Program-made: the position numbers and the translations under genes
Notes under the pieces: model-generated
The model's input: only the letters and a program-made list of their open reading frames with translations
Database searches by the model: none
What the model was told of the DNA's origin: nothing
Part shown: positions 56,567 to 64,000 of the stretch, piece by piece
Layout of the letters: every line of letters begins with the position of its first letter
Position numbering within the stretch: position 1 is the first letter of the stretch
DNA from: Ustilaginoidea virens
Taxonomy: Eukaryota > Ascomycota > Sordariomycetes > Hypocreales > Clavicipitaceae
DNA: 64,000 nucleotides
Assembly: GCF_000687475.1 (NCBI RefSeq)
Contig: NC_057321.1
Location: 2,170,001-2,234,000 of the forward strand
Reading direction: 5' to 3'

Positions 56567-57465
56567 ATGGCGGGCCGTATGGTGCTGTACAAGCTTGTGG
56601 TTTTGGGAGATGGCGGTGTCGGCAAGACGGCTTTGACGATCCAGCTGTGTTTGCAACACTTTGTGGAAACCGTGAGAGCCTCCCCCCCCAGGTCCCTTGC
56701 TTCCCCCTCTCCCCCCCCGCGAGCCTCGCCTTTTGGAAGGCCAGGCGATGCCGAGAAAAAGAAAGACGAAGAAAAAAAGAAGAAAACGAAAGGGATAAAA
56801 AGGAAGACGAGAAGAAAAAAGAAAGAAAAAAAAAAAAAAACTAACGTCTTGTCCAACAGTATGACCCTACGATTGAAGATTCGTATCGCAAGCAGGTTGT
56901 CATCGACGGTCAACCTTGCATGCTCGAAGTCCTCGACACGGCTGGCCAGGAAGAGTACACAGCCCTGCGCGATCAATGGATCCGTGACGGCGAGGGCTTC
57001 GTCCTGGTGTACAGCATCTCGTCCCGGTCCTCGTTTACCCGCATCAAGAGGTTCCATCACCAAATACAACGAGTAAAGGAGTCGTGCGCCTCGTCGCCGT
57101 CCTTTCCGGGCTCGCCCCTCTCCGCGGCCAGCCCGGAGCTGCCGGTGCCCATCATGCTGGTGGGCAACAAGAGCGACAGGGTCACGGAGCGCGAGGTATC
57201 CACGCAAGAAGGGCACGCCTTGGCTCGCGAGCTCGGCTGCGAATTCGTCGAGGCTTCGGCAAAGAACTGCATCAACGTGGAAAAGGCGTTTTACGACGTC
57301 GTCCGGATCCTGCGTCGACAGCGACAGCACGCCGCTCGGCCGTCGGGCAGCGCGAGCGGACGCTCTCGGACGGCCAACGGAGAGGTCGGCGGCCGGGAGC
57401 GCGAGGCCCAGAGGCCGCGCCGCAGCAAAGATGGCGAAAAGGGCAAAAAGTGCATAGTCTTGTGA
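56567..57465 (+). CDS. ras2: Ras2-type small GTPase
   Basis: Membrane-tethered GTP switch controlling growth polarity, cAMP and MAPK signalling. Exons are 56567-56671 and 56860-57465; the 188-nt intron has donor GTGAGA, CTAAC branch and CAACAG acceptor. The protein is 236 residues. Motifs are P-loop GDGGVGKT (14-21), switch I YDPTIEDSY (36-44), DTAGQEEY with Gln65, NKSD (138-141) and SAK (168-170). A Ser/Pro insert after the switch region (about 110-130, CASSPSFPGSP) and the GDGG P-loop mark the fungal Ras2/RasB group rather than Ras1. The tail is basic and ends in CIVL, a CAAX box predicted to be geranylgeranylated or farnesylated. No disabling or activating change is seen at Gly17 or Gln65. 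Confidence 0.96.
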
Positions 57466-58829
57466 GCGCGCCGTCTCTCGGGGGGAGTTGAGTTTTGCTG
57501 CGCCCGCCAAAGACGCAGTGGCTGGTCTCGCTGGTCTCGCTGGTCTTACTGGTCTTACTGGTCTTACCTGCTCCACGGAGAGTGGTGGCGCTCAGCCAGC
57601 TGCGGTGGCATTGCTCTCTTCTGCTCTTTTCTATTCCTTTTTTTTTGTTCACCTCTTCCCGGTTTCCCCTTTCTCTCCAAATCTTCCCCCTTATTGGCCT
57701 CGCCCTCGTCCGCGCCACCGCCAAGAATGCCTACGGATCTGCGAGCTTGAAGCGGCTGACGACTGCGAAAATACTTGACGAAACACGGAAAGAAAAAAGG
57801 AACGCAAGGGATTTCTGCAACGAACCATGATGATCAGCATGTTATTGTCGGCGACAAAGAGAAATTGGTTGAACGGGGCTCTCTCTTCTTTTTTTTTTTT
57901 TTTTTTCCCTCTTCTTCCTGCGAAATCGATGGCTTGGCTGGGTGTTTTAGCCGAGCCGACGCTGCATCGCAACAAATGAAACAAACGACAAAAACCGGCG
58001 AATGGCGCATGATCCTAACCCCGAAAAGAAAGAGACAGAGAGGGGGGCATATTCCGGGCGCTGGGTACATTTCACGACTTTTTTTTTTTTTTTTTCTTTT
58101 TTTGTGGCTTTTCTTTATCCCTTTTATACACATATTGCCGCCGTTCACTTTTTTTCGCAGGCCGCCTCGTTGTTTCGCTGCTTGTCGCTCCCAGCAACCA
58201 GCCGCGCCGCGCGATGAGTCCGAATCTAACTCGCACGAAGAGACGACACATGATTCATGCACCTCAACACGCGCTCAGCACCCAGTTTGCGACATTATAA
58301 AGCTGCGGACACTGTCTGCCGGGGAGCATGGGGAACAAAAAAAAGAAAAGAGAGTTTTCGCAGTGCGGAATGCCGAGCTGCCTGCACCGTCAGCTTTGGA
58401 CGCATTGAACCCACCTGTGCGTGCTGTTGATGGCACCAACTCGGCCCCCGCACCGCTCGCCCTGTTGATGTGAGAATCTTTTTTTTTTTTTTTTTTTGCC
58501 CTCCCCGGGCGTGGATGCGGGCGACCAAAACACACCACTCGGGCGGCGGGAGCATGGCGGGAGCACGGCGGGCAAGGACAGACGGCCAAAAGGGAGCGGG
58601 CGGCGTTGAGTGCAAAGCAAATGCCCACGAGCGACGTCGGCTTTGCTTGCGGCCTTTGTCGTTGGGGCATTTGGATATCGAGCTGCATCTTGTTCTTTTG
58701 CTTGGGTTTTTTTTTTGTGCGTGTGTGTGTGTGAGCTTTTTTTTTTTTCCACACGCATGGGTTGGAGGGGGGGTTCAAGGGCAGCGCAGACGGGAAAGAA
58801 GAGAGAGAGATAGAGGGAAAAGCGAGTCA

Positions 58830-59150
58830 GTGCAAGTCAGCTAGCCGAGGTAGAAGAAGCGTTTGGAAGTTGGACCAGACAGACCAGACAGGACAGACAG
58901 ACCAGACCCGAAGAAACAGAAGCAAGACAGTGCAAGTCGGCTAGCCGAGGTAGAGGAAGCGTTTGGAGGTTTGGACCAGACAGACCAGACCCGAAGAGAG
59001 AAGCGAGACAGTGCAAGTCAGCTAGCCGAGGTAGAGGAAGCGTTTGGAAGTTTGGACCAGACAGACCAGACCCGAAGAGAGAAGCGAGACAGTGCAAGTC
59101 AGTTAGCCGAGGTAGAGGAAGCGTTTGGAAGTTTGGACCAGACCGAGCCG
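58830..59150 (+). repeat. 81-bp minisatellite, about four units
   Basis: Unit core is AGCTAGCCGAGGTAGAGGAA followed by GCGTTTGGAAGTTTGGACCA. The second and third units are exactly 81 bp and stay open as a 27-residue repeat; the first has an extra GACAGACA block and one fewer T, and the last is truncated. Confidence 0.88.
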
Positions 59151-59354
59151 GACCCGATCTGCGGGGATCTGCGGGGCTCTGCGCGGCTGCGGGCCGGGGG
59201 CGCTTGTGCCGGACCGGAAGCACTGGGCAGCCGCAGGAGATGGAGCCAGAGGCCGGAGGCTGGGCATGTTGGCGTGGCCAAGCTGCCAGGCTCGTTGGTC
59301 GCTTCTTATTGCCCGTTGACTGGTTTTGACTGGTTCTGCTGGGTTTGAATCGTT

Positions 59355-59430
59355 GAATTGTTGACTCGTGGACTCGTGGACTCGTTGACTCGTGGACTCG
59401 TTGACTCGTGGACTCGTTGACTCGTGGACT
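59355..59430 (+). repeat. 16-bp tandem repeat (GACTCGTGGACTCGTT)n
   Basis: About four to five units of GACTCGTGGACTCGTT, bordered by degenerate GAATCGTTGAATTGTT. Confidence 0.88.
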
Positions 59431-60085
59431 CGCTTCGTCTGGTTAGCCCTTTCGACTCGCTGGCTCGTCCCGGCGTGGGGACTGCCGGCGCCGGCTGCCC
59501 ATTCTGCGTGGTCAAAGGCCCGCCTGCCGCTGGCTCCAGCCGTTGTTGCTCGTGCGTCCGTGTCTGGGGCATCCGCGCCGGCCAACCTTTACGATTCACA
59601 TTCATGTTGGCGTTCACTGTCACTGTCACTGTCACTTCACCTTCACTTCATCTTCACTTCACCTTCACTTCATCTTCACTTCACCTTCACTCTACTTCAC
59701 TTTCACTCTCACTTCATACTACGCACGAAAAGCACCGCCATCAGCGTCTCTATTCAAGCAAAAGCAAAAACAAAGCTAAACCCGGGAGCCAATCCTCCAC
59801 GCCGGGCAGGACGGCCGTCCTTGCCGCCTCCAACATTCAATATATACACCGTCAAACAAAGAAAAAAGGTCGGAAGCTGCAACAAGTAGTATCAAAGGAC
59901 GCCGTAACCTCTCGTCATCAGCCCAACGGTTCAAGGCTTTGCTCCGATGCAAAGGACACAACGCAAATCATCTTGAACCCTAGGAACGGGACGCGTACCT
60001 GGCGGTTGGATTTGGGAAAGACTGGGAGGAGAGAGGAAACACGACAGGATCATTCACGTCTGTCGGTGGGTTCAAGCGCTAGCCA

Positions 60086-61536
60086 TCATTCTTGGGTGGC
60101 GTGCTCGTCGCCAAAGGGGCTTCGCCCCCGGTCTGCAGAGGCGGGCCGGTTGGTCTGGTCGGGCGCGCGGCGCTCCTCAGCCTCCTCGGGCACGGGTCCC
60201 AGCGTGGGTGTGCTGATGGCCGTTCGTCGCTCGGGAGGGTCTGAGAACGGCCCCTGGTCGCTCGAGGCCGGTTCCGCGGCGGCGGGCACCGCGCTTGGGC
60301 TCGGGCTCGGGCTTGGGCTCGGGCTCGCCTTGGACGACGACACAGACACCAGCGAGGCCGAGGACTGGCTGCTGCCGTCCGACCTGGCGGCAATGTCGAC
60401 CTTCTTGAGGCCCGCCCCGAGCTTGACCACCTGCGCCCGCGCGTGCGTCGCCGTGTTTGCGTTGTTGAGGTACGCGGTGCCGACGCTAAAGGTGCTCGCG
60501 AAGCTCTCCGGGCGGTCGGGCCCGCCGCCAAACTTGTCAAAGTCGATGGCGGGTACCGGCGGCGTGTTTGGCGCGCTGGCGGCGGCCGACCTGACGCTGA
60601 CGACGGTCGGCTTGGCCCGCATGCCCGTCTGCGCCGGGCTCTGGACCTGGGCCTGTCTGCCGTAGATGGTGGACGCGATGCTCGACCGCGGCGCGTACGA
60701 GGTGCGGTCCGAAAACGCCGAGATGCCAGAGTACGTCGAGTCCCGCAGGTTCCCGGGCACGAAAAAGTGCTGGTCGCCTTGCGCGCTGCTGCTCTGGCCG
60801 CCGCCCCCGCCGCCCCCGCCGCCCGAGTGCTGCATCGGGATCGGGGGCACCGGCGGCACCAGAACGCTGGGCGACGTCGGCGTCGCTCGGTTCGTCACGC
60901 CGGGAATGTAGGCAATCTGGATAATGTTGGACGCTCGCGTGAGAACCGTGGACGCGATGGAGTGGACCGTGTGGGTGGAAGAGCGTCGCGTCATCCTCGA
61001 GCCGTCATCCTTCTCCATGTGCCGGGCCGCGCCGGCTTCTGTCTCGTAGCCCGGGTGGTGAGGATTCGACGCTCGCTTCGGCTTGATCACAAACCGCCAG
61101 ATAAGATACGTGATGATGGCAATGGCCGCGATGCCGCCAACAACACCTCCTGCAATGGGTCCTGCGCTGGGGCCACTGCTTCCCTTGCTCCCGCTGTCGC
61201 CGCCGCCGCCGCCGCCGCCGCCGGGGTTGGGCGGGACGTCGTCCTTCATGCAGAATGACTTGGCGCATTGCTTGCAGTTCATGGGAACCGTGAACTGGCA
61301 GATCTGGCCCTGAGGGCACGCGGGACATTTGAGCTTTGAGCTATCGTCACACTGAACGCATTCATCTCGTCGGGCGATTCCTTTGAGAACTAAAGGATAC
61401 CGAGTTGGTCAGCACGTGCCGTTTGCGGGCATCAAGCGTCCCCTAGCGTGTTAACCCCCATCCCAAAGAAAGAAAACGTACTCTCTTCTACCTGAGCCAG
61501 GTCCCTGGCGATGACGTAGGGTGACTGCTCCATCAT
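60086..61536 (-). CDS. Opy2-like membrane anchor protein
   Basis: Likely plasma-membrane anchor for the Ste50/Ste11 MAPK module (HOG pathway) by analogy with yeast Opy2. Exons on the minus strand are 61482-61536 and 60086-61389; the 92-nt intron has donor GTACGT and acceptor CTTTAG. The protein is 452 residues. The short first exon encodes MMEQSPYVIARDLAQVEE. A compact Cys-rich extracellular domain follows (DECVQC, KCPACPQGQICQF, MNCKQCAKSFC; about 27-66) with the Opy2 N-terminal cysteine pattern. After a polyGly linker there is one transmembrane helix (about 98-121, GGIAAIAIITYLIWRFVI) and a basic stop. The cytoplasmic tail is Ser/Pro-rich with probable docking or phosphorylation segments (SNIIQIAYIPGV). 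There is no classical signal peptide, as expected for a type III protein. Confidence 0.87.
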
Positions 61537-64000
61537 GGTGAACAGCGACGGGGCGTCGGAAGCAAGGTTGGCAAAAGGATGATGAATCAATTGTGCGGAG
61601 TAGTCGGTGGAGGATTCGGGCCCTGGAGCGGTCCCACGACGAATGACGGTGCGGAGGCCAAAGAATGAACAGCGAGAACCCCGGCACAGACGACCGGCAA
61701 GACCGTAGACGGCGGGATTTTGGCAGACGTAGCGTCACACGAGCCTTGTGTCAGTCGGGGAAAACTTGGTACGGCAAAATGCACCTGGCACGAGGGGCAC
61801 AGGTCGGTGAAGGCGTCGTTGCGGTGCGTTGCGGAGCGGTGCTGGCGACAGAGATTCTACCGACAAGACAGGTCCAGCGGCAGCGTCGGATGCAGATGAT
61901 GATTGGCGGAAAAGGCTGATTTACTTTGGGCAAAGAATCGACGGAAGTGAATAGCAGAAACGTTTCGAAACGAGTGAACGAGGAGGCTGGCTCTGGGGAG
62001 GTGATGGAATGAACAAAACGAGGAACGAGGAACTATTCAAAAGAAAGACATTGTCGACCTTGGCGACTGGGCGACGCGGAATTGAGAGGGACGAAGACGG
62101 TCGTTTCTCGAGTCGAATGCAAGGAGCAAGTAATATCAATAGGTTCACGAGTCGCTGTTTATCGCAGACGCGAGCGATAAAAGGGCCAACTTGTTGGAGG
62201 AGGAAGAAGCAAAGAGGGACATGGACAGGTCGACAGGTCTCACAAGGGGCGGAGTACTCGGGCCTGAGGGAAATACCAGTTGCAGAAGGGGGTTGGACAG
62301 GACAGAGGGCCCAGCATCCACATCCGCACACCCTGATTCGCGGGCTGCTGGTCAAGTCCCTCCGCCCCTCCGCATACGAGTCGCCAGAGGCACCCCAAGG
62401 TAGACGGTACCAGGCAGGTACCCACACGAGGCTGGCCGGTTTTTTGGTGACTGGTCAGGTCAGGGTTTCGAGCTCTGGTGACAGCTGGAATCTGCCAAAG
62501 TCGGGGAAGAGGTGCCGGCTTTCATGGCAGCTTCAAGCAATTGGCCACAATGAAGTCTTTGCAGAGCCTTGCCCAGCAATGTGTCAAGAGCCAGAAACTC
62601 TGCTCAGTACGGAGTACCTACGGAGCACTCCGCACTCCGCACTCCGTACTGCGTGCTCTGTACCTGGAAACTGAGGCGACAAGGCCAGGGGCGCTGCGCC
62701 ATATTAGCTGGTGCCTTGCAGTTCACAGTGGCGCTGGCGCCGCTGGGCGTGTCTGCAATCTGATTGGTTGTGGAGATTTTAAACAGAAATGGTGGTATGG
62801 TAGTTGGCGCCTTTTTCTTTTTGCGGGGGGTGCGGCCCTGGGTACGCGGTACCTGGGTGCAACCTGAGGCCTCTGGCAATAGGCATTCAACTGGTATTCA
62901 TGCCCCCTTCGAGGACCAAGAACCGAGCGCCGAGCACCGAATCGCGCTTTCAGAGTCTTGGTAGGTGCACGAAAACCTGGGCTCGCGGGAAATGCGCTTT
63001 TGTTGTGGTTGCAACATGACACACGGAAACTCCATCGCCTCGGCCCCTTGAGCCAACAAACGGAAGACGCAGTAGCAATCGCCAGGCGGAAACCTCTTCG
63101 GAAACAGGCACCTGCAGGTTATGGGCGTGAAACCCCGTCACTCTTATTAGGGCTGACTCTTCCGATCCCGGCAAACCTTACGAAACACATGGGCAGGCCT
63201 TTGCCGACGCAGGAACCTGTCTCTGGTACCGCGTCAATTGTCATTCCGTTTTCTGCTTGATAGACACGAAGCTTTGCTTTGGCCAAGAGTATGCCAAGGC
63301 ATACCTGGAAACCCGGAGCGCGCTACATAAGAACATATAGAGAGTCCATTGACGAATTTAATTCTCTTGCCGAACCCCCCCCGGTAGGTGCTTTGGCAGA
63401 GTTAGAGTATCCGGCCTACCGAATGGCTAATCCTTAAAATAAAAGGCATCGCCCGTTCGAAATCGATCGGTTCTGAGCCCCTGCCTGCCGTCCCGGGACC
63501 CCAAGACGTGGAAACGCAACCATGAGGTTGATGAATCTCGGTCGCCTCGACGTCGGTAGAGAACCATGACTGCCCTCCCTCCCAAGCAAGAGGCGTCTGG
63601 GTGCGAGCAGGCTGCGGATGCGGAGCATTAGTCATGGCGACCTTCTGAGCGAGGGCATGATACGGCGAGCGCCGAGTCCATATGCTTTGCTTCAGCCCTT
63701 GACGCTAGCTTCACTGCCTTGGGTTCCCATGGATTTCACAACGAGTTTTGGGAGGAGTGGAACCCCCATCTGTGTCTAGCAAACGGCCATGCGGGCAAGA
63801 GTGAGCGGCGCTCACGCCGTCCATGCTGGCCCCCGACAACAATGGGCGGCGACCAGGCGACCGTGGAGACTCACTAGCTGCAAATCTTGCCCTGATGAAA
63901 CGCCGACTCGCTCACTGCGCGGTGCTCGGTGCGCATTACGGAGCACATGGCGCATCGATTCCACGTAGCACTGCGACGGTGCTGTAATGCCCTTTGCCAC
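61537..64000. other. right-edge intergenic region
   Basis: Promoter side of the Opy2-like gene, then sequence without a supportable gene to the window end. Contains an ACTCCG(C/T)A-rich cluster (62615-62665). Short open frames between 62000 and 63700 show no family features. Confidence 0.5.

Larger units (their letters stand above)
57466..60085. other. 2.6-kb intergenic region with tandem repeats
   Basis: Convergent 3' flanks of Ras2 and Opy2. CTGGTCTTA repeats (57525-57570), T runs, an 81-bp minisatellite (58830-59150), a GGACTCGTTGACTCGT repeat (59355-59430) and a CTTCACTTCA repeat (59610-59715). No ATG-initiated gene is supported. Confidence 0.6.

Noticed and set aside
58863..59348. Possible protein with 27-residue repeats
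   Set aside because: No ATG, the first repeat is frameshifted, and both strands are open, as expected for a minisatellite whose unit is a multiple of three.
59355..59430. Regular repeat considered as a CRISPR array
   Set aside because: Head-to-tail 16-bp units without spacers, in a eukaryotic nuclear sequence.
63440..63480. GTTCGAAATC resembling a tRNA T-loop
   Set aside because: No matching acceptor stem, anticodon arm or D-arm could be folded around it.

Overview
This 64-kb window is nuclear DNA of a filamentous ascomycete (Pezizomycotina; a Sordariomycete, possibly Hypocreales, is my inference). The basis is short introns (about 50-350 nt) with GTAAGT/GTGAGT-type donors and CTAAC-like branch points, GC-rich coding exons, GPI-anchored GH72 and ApsA/Num1-type proteins of mycelial fungi, and abundant low-complexity and minisatellite DNA between genes. 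There is no operon structure. I found no rRNA or tRNA gene, no CRISPR array and no intact autonomous transposon. Gene models below were spliced by eye; every multi-exon model I call complete keeps an intact frame across its junctions.

Layout. 0.5-3 kb: a cysteine-rich single-pass membrane protein (first exon unresolved) and a frame-broken trypsin homologue. 3.5-5.3 kb: indoleamine 2,3-dioxygenase. 5.3-9.7 kb: a gene-poor stretch with a pair of matching palindromes and broken coding-like islands. 9.7-19.9 kb: INO80 subunit Ies4, the GID/CTLH ubiquitin-ligase scaffold Vid30/Gid1, the mitochondrial SAM-complex component Sam35 and a secreted aspartic protease. 20.8-22.5 kb: a BAHD-like acyltransferase whose catalytic His is replaced. 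24.6-27.2 kb: three tandem paralogues of a small secreted RNase T1-like protein, one of them broken. 30.3-32 kb: a GH72 cell-wall glucanosyltransferase. 33.7-38.6 kb: a possible small ORF, an SDR reductase, a thiol/thiopurine-type methyltransferase and an OTU deubiquitinase. 39.8-44 kb: a nuclear-migration ApsA/Num1 homologue. 44-51.2 kb: gene-poor, with a well-preserved MITE-like element. 51.2-52.1 kb: a HAD-family 2-haloacid dehalogenase-like protein. 56.6-57.5 kb: Ras2. 60.1-61.5 kb: an Opy2-like membrane anchor.

Functionally the window mixes conserved housekeeping and signalling genes (Ies4, Vid30, Sam35, Ras2, Opy2, ApsA, OTU) with secreted or accessory genes (aspartic protease, RNase-like proteins, GH72, acyltransferase). 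Ras2 and Opy2 both act upstream of MAPK/cAMP signalling but lie 2.6 kb apart and need not be co-regulated. The most interesting material is the RNase-like cluster, in which all four T1 catalytic positions are substituted while the fold signature, signal peptide and promoter core persist. Two other loci (the trypsin remnant and the acyltransferase) also lost catalytic residues. A 591-bp element with about 79-bp terminal inverted repeats and a 9-bp target-site duplication is the clearest mobile element.
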